Source: Flavobacterium terrae (GTDB lineage Bacteria > Bacteroidota > Bacteroidia > Flavobacteriales > Flavobacteriaceae). Taken from it: a stretch of 64,000 nt of DNA. Location: NCBI RefSeq assembly GCF_900142035.1, contig NZ_FQZI01000002.1, positions 620,001 through 684,000 on the forward strand, read 5' to 3'. Numbering within the stretch: the first letter of the stretch is position 1; each line of letters opens with the position of its first letter. Both the position numbers and the translations under genes were made by a program. A model generated the notes under the pieces. It ran no database searches, was not told the DNA's origin, and saw nothing but the letters and a program-made list of their open reading frames with translations. Of the stretch, positions 6,705 to 15,636 are shown piece by piece.

Positions 6705-8318
6705 ATGAAAAATAGAAAGTTAATGCTACTGTTTGTTGGTTTAACCTTATCAACTTCAGTATTTGCTCAAGGACCTAATCTCACTGTAACAAAAAAACAA
6801 AAACTAACTGAAAATCAGTTAAAACGTTGGAGTCATTTAGATTTAGAGAAAGACAGTATTCCAGGAATGAGCATAGACCGTGTTTACTCGGAACTACTTA
6901 AAGGTAAAAAGGGAGAAAAAGTAATTGTTGGAGTGGTAGATTCTGGTGTCGATATCGATCACGAGGATTTAAAATCGGTTATTTGGACTAATAAAAAAGA
7001 AATTCCAAATAACGGCATCGACGATGACAAAAACGGTTACATAGATGATGTTCATGGATGGAACTTCTTAGGAAACATAGAAAACGAGAACCTAGAATTA
7101 ACTAGAATTCTCAAAAAAGGAGATGATGGCTCACAAACCTACAAGGATGCCAAAGTAGCTTATGACAAAAAAATGGAAGCACTTTTAGCTAACAAACAAC
7201 AAGTTGACAACATTATAAATGCCAACAAAATAGTAAGCGAGTATCTTAAAAAAGAAGATTTCACAATCGATGAAGTAAAAGCTATCACAACTGAAGATGC
7301 GGAATTAAAGAAAAACATTGAAGTTTTTACAAAGATTGGTAAAGCAGGTTCTACTTTAATGACAAACGTCAATAAATTTAAAACTCAAGTTTATAATCAA
7401 TTAAACTACAATTACAACTTAGAATTTGATGGCCGAAAATTAGTTGGCGACAATCCTGAAGATATTAATGATAAATTTTACGGAAACAATATTGTATATG
7501 GCCCAACTAAAGAAAGCGCCTTACACGGCACACATGTTGCAGGAATTATAGCACAGTCACGTAACAACAATATTGGTGGTGATGGTATTGCTGACAATGT
7601 TGAAATAATGTCTGTTCGTGCAGTTCCTAATGGTGACGAATACGACAAAGACGTTGCTCTAGCAATTAAATATGCTGTAGATAATGGTGCTAAAGTAATC
7701 AATGCAAGTTTTGGAAAAGACTTTTCACCACATAAACAATGGGTATATGACGCCATAAAATATGCCGAAAGCAAAGATGTACTTATTGTACATGCAGCAG
7801 GAAATGATTCAAAAGATATTGATGTAGAACCAAATTTCCCTAACGATTCTGACGATAAAAAAACAGAATTTGCTGACAATGTGATCACTGTGGGTGCTTT
7901 AAATTTTGAAAACGGTAAAAAAGTAGTAGCAAATTTTTCAAACTATGGAAAATTAAATGTTGACGTTTACGCACCAGGTGTGAAAATTTATGCAACTACA
8001 CCTAATAGTGAATATCAATACTTACAAGGAACATCAATGGCTTCGCCAAATGTTGCTGGAGTTGCTGCTATGATTCGTTCATATTACCCAAATTTATCTG
8101 CTAAAGAGATCAAAGGAATCATCATGAACTCAGGAACTCCTATTACAGAAGATGTTGTTGTGGGAGGAGACCCTAAAGATGTTCGCCCTTTTAATTCATT
8201 ATCTAAATCAGGAAAAATTGTCAATGGATTTACAGCTATGACTTTGGCAGAAAAAATGAGCAAAGAAAAAATGAAAACAAAAAAATTCCCTAAAAAGAAC
8301 AAAACAATAAAAAGCTAA
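6705..8318 (+). CDS. Secreted subtilisin-like serine peptidase (S8 family)
   Basis: 537 residues with a signal peptide (hydrophobic core to about residue 20, cleavage near VFA-Q). The catalytic triad is Asp79 in VVDSGVD, His274 in HGTHVAG and Ser444 in GTSMASP; the oxyanion Asn is Asn367 in HAAGND. The Asp-to-His distance is about 195 residues, far longer than in subtilisin. The insert holds a possible calcium-binding NNGIDDDKNGYIDD segment and a long charged, helical stretch (about 130-235). The C-terminus is lysine-rich (KKFPKKNKT) and has no type IX secretion sorting domain that I can see, so the protein may stay in the periplasm or be exported otherwise. It follows a MarR gene on the same strand. 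Confidence 0.92.
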   Translation: MKNRKLMLLFVGLTLSTSVFAQGPNLTVTKKQKLTENQLKRWSHLDLEKDSIPGMSIDRVYSELLKGKKGEKVIVGVVDSGVDIDHEDLKSVIWTNKKEIPNNGIDDDKNGYIDDVHGWNFLGNIENENLELTRILKKGDDGSQTYKDAKVAYDKKMEALLANKQQVDNIINANKIVSEYLKKEDFTIDEVKAITTEDAELKKNIEVFTKIGKAGSTLMTNVNKFKTQVYNQLNYNYNLEFDGRKLVGDNPEDINDKFYGNNIVYGPTKESALHGTHVAGIIAQSRNNNIGGDGIADNVEIMSVRAVPNGDEYDKDVALAIKYAVDNGAKVINASFGKDFSPHKQWVYDAIKYAESKDVLIVHAAGNDSKDIDVEPNFPNDSDDKKTEFADNVITVGALNFENGKKVVANFSNYGKLNVDVYAPGVKIYATTPNSEYQYLQGTSMASPNVAGVAAMIRSYYPNLSAKEIKGIIMNSGTPITEDVVVGGDPKDVRPFNSLSKSGKIVNGFTAMTLAEKMSKEKMKTKKFPKKNKTIKS

Positions 8319-8386
8319 TAAGTCAATAAAAGTTAAATATTTCTAATTAAACATAAATAAATACGAAATTATCTAATTGATTTCTA

Positions 8387-8394
8387 TACTTTTG
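8387..8394 (+). promoter_or_regulatory. -7 promoter box of the J/KTSC gene
   Basis: TACTTTTG fits TAnnTTTG. Transcription would start near 8400, which argues for the ATG at 8442 and against an in-frame TTG at 8400. Confidence 0.55.
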
Positions 8395-8441
8395 CGCCCT
8401 TGAAAATAAACCACTTTTGGTTTATACATTTTAGATCATTT

Positions 8442-8888
8442 ATGAAAAGAGTTGTTGAGTACAGAAAATTATTAGAAGTTGACAAAAATGTTACTTTGAA
8501 AGAACTAAAAACTATTTATCGAAACAGCATGAAGGAAACTCATCCTGATAAGTTTGTAAACGATGAAGAGGGTAAATTAGCTGCCGAAGAAAAAAGTAAA
8601 GCTGTCATTAGCGCATATCACTTTTTAGTTAGCATTGCACCTGAAACATTAGAAAAAAATCTACCAGAGTATCAGGAAACTATAAATGGATCAACGATTT
8701 TAGATTTTTACTTAGAAAAACAAACTTTGTTCGTGACTTATTTAAACGGAATGTCTTACGAATATATTGGTGTTCCTAAAAATGTATACATTAAAATGAT
8801 TAATGCTGAATCACCTAATCGATTTGCAAAACGTCATATTTACGGAAATTACATTTACAGAAAAACTGGAGAAGCCGTTGAGGTTTAA
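8442..8888 (+). CDS. J-domain protein with C-terminal KTSC domain
   Basis: 148 residues from ATG 8442. The N-terminal half is a J-domain-like helix bundle with the HPD motif in ETHPDKF, which in DnaJ-type co-chaperones stimulates the Hsp70 ATPase. The C-terminal half (STILDFYLEKQTLFVTYLNG ... YEYIGVP ... FAKRHIYGNYIYRK) matches the KTSC domain, a small fold common in bacteria and associated with RNA or peptide handling in larger enzymes. The pairing is a known layout in Bacteroidota, but its precise role is not known to me. It is transcribed alone, from its own promoter to the terminator at 8911. Confidence 0.8.
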   Translation: MKRVVEYRKLLEVDKNVTLKELKTIYRNSMKETHPDKFVNDEEGKLAAEEKSKAVISAYHFLVSIAPETLEKNLPEYQETINGSTILDFYLEKQTLFVTYLNGMSYEYIGVPKNVYIKMINAESPNRFAKRHIYGNYIYRKTGEAVEV

Positions 8889-8910
8889 TCAATTAAATAG
8901 TTAAAATACA

Positions 8911-8940
8911 AAAAGACCTTCATAAAACGAAGGTCTTTTT
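8911..8940 (+). terminator. Terminator after the J/KTSC gene
   Basis: AAAAGACCTTC (8911-8921) pairs with GAAGGTCTTTT (8929-8939), with a 7-base loop and a trailing T-run. Confidence 0.88.
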
Positions 8941-8954
8941 TATTTATTTTTTAT

Positions 8955-8962
8955 TATATTTG
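8955..8962 (+). promoter_or_regulatory. -7 promoter box of the DUF1761 gene
   Basis: TATATTTG matches TAnnTTTG exactly, 26 bases before the start codon. Confidence 0.55.
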
Positions 8963-8988
8963 AATAACAAACCGAAACAAAATAAACT

Positions 8989-9471
8989 ATGGAAATTAAT
9001 TTTTTAGCACTGCTTTTAGCAGCTTTATCAACGCTTGTTGTTGGATTTATTTGGTACAACCCTAAAGTTTTTGGAGGAATTTGGATGCGCGAAACTGGAA
9101 TGACAGAAGAAAGCGCAAAAGGAGCAAATATGGTCATGATTTTTGGAATGTCAGTCGTATATGCTTTTTTTATTTCTTTCGTTCTTCAGTTTTTAACCAT
9201 ACACCAGTTTGGAGCAATAGGAATGATAGGCGGAGATATTGAACACGCAAAACCATCATATGCAGCTTTTATGGGTGATTATGGAGATGCTTTTCGTTCA
9301 TTCAAACACGGAGCACTTCATGGATTCATGTCAGGATTATTTTTAGCATTACCAGTTATAGGAACCAACGCACTATATGAAAGAAGAAGCTGGAAATACA
9401 CTCTAGTTACTGGAGGATTCTGGATTGTTTGCTTTATGATCATGGGTGGAATTATCTGCGCAATGAAATAA
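8989..9471 (+). CDS. DUF1761 membrane protein
   Basis: 160 residues with four predicted membrane helices: about 5-22, 47-68, 108-128 and 137-157. The N-terminal segment LLAALSTLVVGFIWYNPKVFG..W is the characteristic DUF1761 start, and the tail ALYERRSWKYTLVTGGFW is also typical of the family. The function of DUF1761 proteins is not established. The gene has its own promoter and a strong terminator, so it appears monocistronic. Confidence 0.85.
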   Translation: MEINFLALLLAALSTLVVGFIWYNPKVFGGIWMRETGMTEESAKGANMVMIFGMSVVYAFFISFVLQFLTIHQFGAIGMIGGDIEHAKPSYAAFMGDYGDAFRSFKHGALHGFMSGLFLALPVIGTNALYERRSWKYTLVTGGFWIVCFMIMGGIICAMK

Positions 9472-9495
9472 AAATTAACATTTTATTACAATAGT

Positions 9496-9525
9496 ATCGC
9501 CCTATATTTAGGGCGATATTTTTTT
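9496..9525 (+). terminator. Terminator after the DUF1761 gene
   Basis: Perfect 9-bp stem ATCGCCCTA / TAGGGCGAT with a 4-base loop, then ATTTTTTT. Confidence 0.88.
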
Positions 9526-9532
9526 ACAAATT

Positions 9533-10678
9533 TTGAACACATCTTCATTTAAAATTTATTCTGCAATCAATGAATTGCCTGCATCTTGGGATAAAGTTGC
9601 AGAAGAGAATGTTTTTCTGCAAACTCCTTATTTAAAAGTCTTAGAAGAGTCTGCTCCTACAAATATGCAATGCTTTTATATTGGTATTTTTGAAGAAAAT
9701 AATCTCATTGGTGTAGCGCTGGCGCAATATCTTAACGTACACAAACTTGAATCATTTGGCGAAAGAGACAAATGTATTAAAACCACAGTCCGTAATTTTG
9801 TTTTCAAAAACTTTGCCTCACATGTTCTTTTCTTAGGAAATAATATGATTACTGGTCAAAATGGCTATGCTTTTAATAAGCAAATAGATTTCAAACACAT
9901 TAGTGAATTACTAATTCAATGTTCTGAAGCTATCATTCAATATTTTAAAAACAAAGGAATTAAAATTCACATCGTTTCTTTTAAAGATTTTTACCAACAT
10001 TGTTCTGAAGAATTGAAAAAATACGATTTTGCCAAAATGTATGATTTCAACATTCAGCCTAACATGATTTTTAATTTAAATCCTGAATGGAAAACTGAAT
10101 CAGATTATGTTGCTGCATTTTCAAAAAAATATAGAGATCAATACAAAAGATCACATAAAAAATGTGAAGGTGTTTTTGTTAAAGAATTAGACTACAACGA
10201 AATTCTAACTCACGAGGAAAGGATTTATGAATTATATCATTATGTAGCTAAAAATGCACCTTTTAATACTTTTTTCTTAGCTAAGAATCATTTTTCAACA
10301 TTTAAAAAACAACTTGGTGAGCAATTACGTGTTGTTGGATATTTTATCGAAGATAAACTCGTTGGATTTCATACCATTCTACTTAATGGAGAAACATTAG
10401 AAACGTATTTTCTTGGTTATGATGAACATATTCAAAAGGAAAAAATGCTGTATTTGAATATGCTATACAACATGACCAAATTTGGAATAGAAAACGGATT
10501 TAAAAAAATTATTTTTGGAAGAACAGCTTTAGAAATTAAAAGTTCCATTGGCGCTGAACCAGTATTGATGTCAGGATTTATTTACCACACTAATAAGCTT
10601 ATTAATCGCTTTATGGACAAAATATTTACTCGACTTGAGCCTAATGTTGAATGGCAACAAAGACATCCGTTTAAGTAA
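9533..10678 (+). CDS. FemAB/GNAT-like acyltransferase
   Basis: 381 residues, probably with two acyltransferase (GNAT) folds as in FemABX-type proteins. The second half has DKLVGFHTILLNG, ETYFLGYDEHIQKEKMLYLNMLYNMTKFGIENGFKKIIFGRTALEIK, typical of the GNAT_6/FemAB C-terminal lobe. The substrate is unknown; relatives transfer amino-acyl groups to peptidoglycan or act on other acceptors. There is no membrane segment. No ATG occurs in the first 45 codons; the best start is TTG at 9533, just after the preceding terminator, so the N-terminus is uncertain. The gene ends exactly where the convergent DUF4345 gene ends. Confidence 0.72.
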   Translation: MNTSSFKIYSAINELPASWDKVAEENVFLQTPYLKVLEESAPTNMQCFYIGIFEENNLIGVALAQYLNVHKLESFGERDKCIKTTVRNFVFKNFASHVLFLGNNMITGQNGYAFNKQIDFKHISELLIQCSEAIIQYFKNKGIKIHIVSFKDFYQHCSEELKKYDFAKMYDFNIQPNMIFNLNPEWKTESDYVAAFSKKYRDQYKRSHKKCEGVFVKELDYNEILTHEERIYELYHYVAKNAPFNTFFLAKNHFSTFKKQLGEQLRVVGYFIEDKLVGFHTILLNGETLETYFLGYDEHIQKEKMLYLNMLYNMTKFGIENGFKKIIFGRTALEIKSSIGAEPVLMSGFIYHTNKLINRFMDKIFTRLEPNVEWQQRHPFK

Positions 10679-11062
10679 TTATTTTTCTTGAAATTTGCTA
10701 TATGCATATACACCATAACAACCTAAAATCAATTCGCCAAAAACGCCAAGAATTAGCAACAAAGAGGGTATTCCGTCAAAAAGCATACTTACTATTCGAC
10801 CGAATGCTAATCCGAACATGAAAATAAAATTAGAGACAGTCGCAATTTTCCAGAATTTGGCCTTAGCAATCCCTAGAATCCACAAAATTGCAAAACTGAT
10901 GTAAATACCCATAATTGCTTTTAGGATATTTTTTTCATCAACTGTATTTATTGAAAGCTTAAAAAAAATCTCTGGAAAAAAACCATACAATAATGACACA
11001 GGAAATACAACTAAAGAAGAAATGATTAAGTGAGTATTTTTAATAGCCAAACTTCCTTTCAT
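10679..11062 (-). CDS. DUF4345 membrane protein
   Basis: 127 residues with four membrane helices. The pattern LKAIMGIYISFAILWILG, FWKIATVSNFIFMFGLAFGRI and DGIPS..LILGVFGELILG is that of DUF4345 proteins, whose function is unknown. It lies 15 bases downstream of the ABC-F gene on the same strand and is probably co-transcribed with it. It abuts the convergent acyltransferase gene with no spacer. Confidence 0.8.
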   Translation of the reverse strand: MKGSLAIKNTHLIISSLVVFPVSLLYGFFPEIFFKLSINTVDEKNILKAIMGIYISFAILWILGIAKAKFWKIATVSNFIFMFGLAFGRIVSMLFDGIPSLLLILGVFGELILGCYGVYAYSKFQEK

Positions 11063-11077
11063 TACAGTTATAATTAG

Positions 11078-12988
11078 TTATGACAAGTTATCAATTTCTA
11101 ACTGTACCGCTTCCCAATCTTCTAATAATTTATCCAACTCTGCTTTTTTCTTTTCATAAGCAGCAAAGAAACTGGCATTCTCAATATGTTTATCATAGTT
11201 AGAAGCCAATTCTTTGTCGTCGTTTTGAATGTCTTTTTCTAATTGTTGAATCTGACTTTCTATTTTAGACAATCTATTTTGTAGCGATTTTTGAGCTTTT
11301 TGCTCTTCGTATGATAAATTTTTAACTTGCTTAGGAGTTTCTTTAACCACAACATCCTTTTTCTCCACTTCACGGAAATTATCTACATTTCTTTGTTCCA
11401 AGAAGAAATTGATATCCCCTAAATATTCTTTGATTTTTTGATCTTTAAATTCATAAACAGTATTCGCCATTCCTTGCAAAAAGTCACGGTCGTGAGAAAC
11501 TAAAAGTAAAGTACCTTCATATTTCTGCAAAGCAGCTTTTAATACATTTTTAGATTTAATATCCAAGTGATTCGTAGGCTCATCCATCAGCAACACGTTA
11601 ATGGGCTGTAATAATAATTTACACAAAGCCAAACGATTTCGCTCTCCTCCTGATAACACTTTCACTTTTTTCTCTACATCATCTCCTCTAAAAAGAAAAG
11701 AACCTAACATATCTCGAACTTTTGAACGATTCGTATCTGTAGCAGCTTCCAACATTGTGTCTAACAAGGTCTTTTCACCATCTAAATATTCTGCCTGATT
11801 TTGAGCAAAATAACCTAACTGCACATTATGTCCTAATTTGATTGAACCATCGTATTTAAACTCATTTACAATTGCTTTGATAAAAGTAGATTTTCCTTGT
11901 CCGTTCTGACCAACAAAAGCGATTTTACTACCTCGTTCAACCAAAAGAGAAATATCTTTCAAAATTACTTTATCACCATAAGCTTTGGTTACATGCTCCG
12001 CTTCTACCACTACTCTTCCTGGCGTGACAGACACAGGAAACGAAATATTCATAACCGAATTGTCATCTTCATCAACTTCGATTCGCTCAACTTTATCCAA
12101 TTTTTTGATTAAAGATTGAGCCATTGATGATTTAGTAGCACTATATCTGAACCTATCAATTAATTTTTGTGTTTCTTCGATTTTTTTGGCTTGGTTTTTT
12201 TGAGTAGCCAATTGTTTTTCACGGATTTCTTCTCTTAAAACTAAATATTCAGTGTAAGGCTTATTAAAATCATATGCTTTACCCAATGAAATTTCAATAG
12301 TTCTGTTGGTTACATTATCTAAAAACATTTTATCATGCGATACGATCACCGCAACCCCAGGGAATGATTTTAAGAAACTTTCTAACCAAATAATACTTTC
12401 GATATCCAAGTGGTTTGTAGGCTCATCCAGAAGCAAAATATCATTGGATTGTAATAATAATTTAGCTAATTCGATACGCATACGCCATCCACCAGAAAAA
12501 GTATCAGTTTGATTGTTGAATTCTTCACGTTTAAAACCTAGACCAAGAAGAATCTTTTCAGTATCACCTACGTAATTGTATCCTCCTAATATTTCATAAT
12601 GATGTTGTACATCACTCAATTGTTCAATCAGTTCAGAATAAGATTCACTTTCGTAATCTGTTCTTGTTGCCAATTGATGATTGATTTCATCAATTTTTAA
12701 TTCTGCTCTTTTAATTTCCTCAAATGCTTGATATGCCTCATCAAGAACTGTTCTTCCTTTAACAAAATCAATATCTTGACGAAGAAATCCAATTCTCACA
12801 TCCTTTTCTGTTGCAATAGTACCACTATCAGGTTTAAAATCTCCTGCTAACATTTTTAGCATGGTAGACTTACCGGCACCATTTTTTCCTACAAGCCCTA
12901 CTCGATCGCCAGCGCCTAAACGAAATGTTACTTCTTCAAAAAGGAAAGTTCCACCAAAGGAAACCGATAAATTATGGATATTTAGCAT
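11078..12988 (-). CDS. ABC-F family ATPase (ribosome-associated)
   Basis: 636 residues from the ATG at 12988; an upstream in-frame ATG at 13054 lies beyond the promoter box and is rejected. It has two ABC ATPase domains without membrane segments. Walker A is GKNGAGKS (34-41) and GQNGQGKST (360-368). The signatures are FSGGWRMR (about 164) and LSGGERNR (445). Both halves have LLLDEPTNHLDI or LLMDEPTNHLDI and a switch His (SHD). A linker between the domains and a C-terminal coiled coil (about 565-636) are typical of the Uup/YdiF subgroup. ABC-F proteins bind the ribosomal E site and act in translation or antibiotic protection. No resistance role can be assigned from sequence alone. Confidence 0.9.
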   Translation of the reverse strand: MLNIHNLSVSFGGTFLFEEVTFRLGAGDRVGLVGKNGAGKSTMLKMLAGDFKPDSGTIATEKDVRIGFLRQDIDFVKGRTVLDEAYQAFEEIKRAELKIDEINHQLATRTDYESESYSELIEQLSDVQHHYEILGGYNYVGDTEKILLGLGFKREEFNNQTDTFSGGWRMRIELAKLLLQSNDILLLDEPTNHLDIESIIWLESFLKSFPGVAVIVSHDKMFLDNVTNRTIEISLGKAYDFNKPYTEYLVLREEIREKQLATQKNQAKKIEETQKLIDRFRYSATKSSMAQSLIKKLDKVERIEVDEDDNSVMNISFPVSVTPGRVVVEAEHVTKAYGDKVILKDISLLVERGSKIAFVGQNGQGKSTFIKAIVNEFKYDGSIKLGHNVQLGYFAQNQAEYLDGEKTLLDTMLEAATDTNRSKVRDMLGSFLFRGDDVEKKVKVLSGGERNRLALCKLLLQPINVLLMDEPTNHLDIKSKNVLKAALQKYEGTLLLVSHDRDFLQGMANTVYEFKDQKIKEYLGDINFFLEQRNVDNFREVEKKDVVVKETPKQVKNLSYEEQKAQKSLQNRLSKIESQIQQLEKDIQNDDKELASNYDKHIENASFFAAYEKKKAELDKLLEDWEAVQLEIDNLS

Positions 12989-13008
12989 AAAAATTGTGAC
13001 TAAGGTTA

Positions 13009-13016
13009 CAAAGGTA
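13009..13016 (-). promoter_or_regulatory. -7 promoter box of the ABC-F gene
   Basis: Read leftward TACCTTTG, 20 bases before the start at 12988. Part of a divergent promoter pair with the DUF983 gene. Confidence 0.55.
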
Positions 13017-13031
13017 GACTTATAAAATTGA

Positions 13032-13039
13032 TACCTTTG
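13032..13039 (+). promoter_or_regulatory. -7 promoter box of the DUF983 gene
   Basis: TACCTTTG, 15 bases before the ATG at 13055. It places the transcript start downstream of the in-frame codon at 13028, which fixes the start at 13055. Confidence 0.6.
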
Positions 13040-13054
13040 AGAAAATTTTTGCAA

Positions 13055-13450
13055 ATGTTAAAAAAAGGATCGAAACTAAATAGCATTTTAACAGGAAGTT
13101 GTCCTAAATGTCAACAAGAAAGCATGTATGCTGGAAAAAACATGTTCAATCCAGAATATACTATTAAAATGAATAAAGAATGTAGCCACTGTGGACTACA
13201 TTATCAATTAGAACCTTCTTTTTTTTATGGATCTATGTATGTAAGCTACGCTGTTGGAGTTTCTTTTGGAGTTGCCGCCTTTGTTATATTTTATTTTCTC
13301 TTAAAAACAGATTTAAAAACTGCATTTATTGGAATCTGCGGAACATTATTAGGTTTCATGCCTATCATTATGAGATTATCGAGAAATATCTGGATAAACA
13401 TATTTGTTAGTTATGATAAAAATTGGAAACAAAACAAAGAGGAAAATTAA
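13055..13450 (+). CDS. DUF983 membrane protein
   Basis: 131 residues. The N-terminal part has two cysteine pairs, CPKC and CSHCG, forming a probable zinc ribbon, followed by LEPSFFYGSMYVSYAVGV, the signature of DUF983, and two membrane helices (about 55-75 and 80-100). The family's function is unsettled; some relatives are linked to cytochrome oxidase gene clusters. It is transcribed divergently from the ABC-F gene and its stop overlaps the end of the convergent oxidoreductase gene by 4 bases. Confidence 0.85.
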   Translation: MLKKGSKLNSILTGSCPKCQQESMYAGKNMFNPEYTIKMNKECSHCGLHYQLEPSFFYGSMYVSYAVGVSFGVAAFVIFYFLLKTDLKTAFIGICGTLLGFMPIIMRLSRNIWINIFVSYDKNWKQNKEEN

Positions 13451-14508
13451 ATTTCTTTAATTCCCAGTTTTTTATAAAATCTAGAAATATTGATATTAGA
13501 ATCTAAAGGGATAGCATTCTCAATATTTTGAAATAAAGCATTAGCCAACCAAGGTCCTAGCATTACTCCTCTTGTTCCTAAACCATTTAAAACATGTAAG
13601 TTTTTAAACTCATGATGGGTACCTACTAGAGGCCTCCTATCTTTGACTGTTGGACGAACGCCAGCAAAATGCTCTACAATTTCAAATTCACAGTCAATTA
13701 ATTCTTTTAAGTTTTCAATCAACTCATTTTTACCTTCTTCAGTAGGCAGATCTGTTTTATCATCCCAATTATAAGTCGCTCCAACTTTGAATAAATCATT
13801 CCCAATTGGTAAAATAAAAATGCTAGATTTTAGAACTACATCCAGATTAAGCTTTGGTGCTTTAATAATTAGCAACTCTCCTTTTGTACCATCAAGAGGC
13901 AAATGATTGAAGTAACTATTATTATGAAGTGCAAATCCTTCTGAAAAAACAATATTTTTAGCTTTAATACCTTCATAAACAACAAAATCATTCTCAAATA
14001 CAACTTTAGAATAATCAAATTTGGCATTACTAAATAGATCTGAAGAAGTTAAAAACTGAATATAACTATCCAACAAAAGAGATACTTCAAAATAACCAGT
14101 AGTTAAAACTTCACCAAAACCAAATTTAGAGGTAATAGATTGATACTGTTTGTGTATAATATCCGTTGAAAGAAAAGGTGCAAGATTAGGTTTATCTGCA
14201 GCCTGAAACCAATTGTTTTGCTCTTCAATAGATGCAAATTTTCTATAAATAGGTATCTTGAAATCAAATTGCACCTCAAGTTTATTAGCTATGTTTTCGA
14301 AAAAAGGCAAACCAAATTCCAATTGCTCTTTAGCTTTCCAAACTTCACTAAACCTTTTTAAAATAACAGGATTATATAATCCACCCGCAACTCTCGAAGA
14401 AGAACTCGAATAATCATCAAAAACATGAAATGCTTTATTATTTTGAAAACACAATTCTGCAAAAGAAACACCTGCAATTCCTGAACCAACAATAATATAA
14501 TCTAACAT
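13447..14508 (-). CDS. FAD-dependent oxidoreductase, DAO family
   Basis: 353 residues. The N-terminal dinucleotide-binding motif is IIVGSGIAGVSFA, followed by the glycine-rich AGGLYNPV segment. The C-terminal part has GVRPTVKDRRPLVGTH and HVLNGLGTRGVMLGPWLA, which bind FAD in D-amino-acid-oxidase/ThiO/MnmC-type enzymes. The substrate is not clear. A TATTTTTG box, read leftward at 14513-14520, lies only 5 bases before the ATG, so the mRNA may be nearly leaderless or the true start slightly downstream. It converges on the DUF983 gene. Confidence 0.85.
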   Translation of the reverse strand: MLDYIIVGSGIAGVSFAELCFQNNKAFHVFDDYSSSSSRVAGGLYNPVILKRFSEVWKAKEQLEFGLPFFENIANKLEVQFDFKIPIYRKFASIEEQNNWFQAADKPNLAPFLSTDIIHKQYQSITSKFGFGEVLTTGYFEVSLLLDSYIQFLTSSDLFSNAKFDYSKVVFENDFVVYEGIKAKNIVFSEGFALHNNSYFNHLPLDGTKGELLIIKAPKLNLDVVLKSSIFILPIGNDLFKVGATYNWDDKTDLPTEEGKNELIENLKELIDCEFEIVEHFAGVRPTVKDRRPLVGTHHEFKNLHVLNGLGTRGVMLGPWLANALFQNIENAIPLDSNINISRFYKKLGIKEI

Positions 14509-14514
14509 GGTACA

Positions 14515-14552
14515 AAAATAAAAAACTCTTACCGTTATGGTAAGAGTTTTTT
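14515..14552 (-). terminator. Terminator of the gld operon
   Basis: Stem ACTCTTACC / GGTAAGAGT with a 5-base loop; A- and T-runs on both sides make it functional leftward after gldN. Confidence 0.85.
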
Positions 14553-14574
14553 ATGAAATTGGAGAAATTAATTA

Positions 14575-15588
14575 TTAGTAATTCCACATATCTTGCTCGA
14601 AATTACGAATTTTGTCTTTCACTCTTTCTGATTCTAATAACTGCATTAAAGAGTTATCTTTCATATATTCAGAAATTTGTCTGTCATTATAAACATTCTC
14701 TTCTTTATAAGTTAACGCATTAAAACGACGAGAATTTAATAAATGATCAAATGAAATTGGCATAGAAGAGTTTTCATCATTGAATGCTTTCCACTCATGT
14801 AAAACTTCTCTAGCTCCAGGATAAAATACCCAGAATAATTCAATATAATCTTTTTCTTCTTCTGATTTACCCATAGTATAAACGTCTGGGATCACAGGAC
14901 AAATTCCTAAAATTCTGTATCTTAAATCTGCTTGTCTTTTGTCAAAATACCAAAGACCAACAATTTTATAATCCGATACATCTATAGATGCTAGGTCAGT
15001 TCTTACAACATACTCATCAGAAATCTTTCTAGAAGGCTGAATAGTATCTGTTTTCATTTTACCTGTTTTTTGCTTAACCATTTTCTTTCCTTTTTTCACC
15101 ATAGTGTATTCAGGAGTTTGAACGATACGCATTCTAAAAGCATCTGGATCTTCGTTCATTTGCTCTCTACCAGCATCACTAGTATCGATTTTTGTTAACG
15201 AAGCATTAATATCCTTTAAAGATTTTTTTACTCTAAAGTAACTATCATCATATACTTCAGTAATTTTACCAGATTTAATACCTGAAACTAATACATCATA
15301 TAAAGAACGACGATCTTTACCAATAGCAGCAGTATCAATAGGATAATACAAAGGAAAATTGATTCTTTCATCAAGGTCAATAATTTCCCATGTCTTTTTA
15401 GACATTAAAATATCACGGTCATCTACATAACCATATTCTAATGGCTTGTCATTATCTTTTGATAGTTGAGCCTCTGATTTCTTCCCTATATCAGAAGGAA
15501 CTTTAGCATTCAACAAGTTAGATTGAGCGAAAGAAGTAGTACTTCCGGCAACAAAAATAACAACTGATAATAAATTTCTCCAATTCAT
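14575..15588 (-). CDS. gldN: Gliding motility / type IX secretion protein GldN
   Basis: 337 residues with a signal peptide (cleavage near residue 21, SFA-Q). The sequence matches GldN (PorN): it opens with EYGYVDDRDILMSKKTWEIIDLDERINFPLYYP and includes YKIVGLWYFDKRQADLRYRILGICPV and ELFWVFYPGAREVLHEWKAF. GldN works in the periplasm with GldK as the ring under the outer membrane in the type IX secretion system, and in Flavobacterium is needed for gliding and for secretion of chitinases and adhesins. It is the last gene of gldK-L-M-N, 48 bases after gldM, and is followed by a terminator. Only one gldN copy is present here; some species carry a gldO duplicate. Confidence 0.96.
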   Translation of the reverse strand: MNWRNLLSVVIFVAGSTTSFAQSNLLNAKVPSDIGKKSEAQLSKDNDKPLEYGYVDDRDILMSKKTWEIIDLDERINFPLYYPIDTAAIGKDRRSLYDVLVSGIKSGKITEVYDDSYFRVKKSLKDINASLTKIDTSDAGREQMNEDPDAFRMRIVQTPEYTMVKKGKKMVKQKTGKMKTDTIQPSRKISDEYVVRTDLASIDVSDYKIVGLWYFDKRQADLRYRILGICPVIPDVYTMGKSEEEKDYIELFWVFYPGAREVLHEWKAFNDENSSMPISFDHLLNSRRFNALTYKEENVYNDRQISEYMKDNSLMQLLESERVKDKIRNFEQDMWNY

Positions 15589-15636
15589 AATATTCTATTT
15601 GAGGCGTTTAATAAATTAAACGAAATTTGTTTTTAA

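Noticed and set aside
7160..8302. Three leftward frames inside the subtilase gene
   Set aside because: Antisense shadows of a well-supported gene, composition driven by the coding strand.
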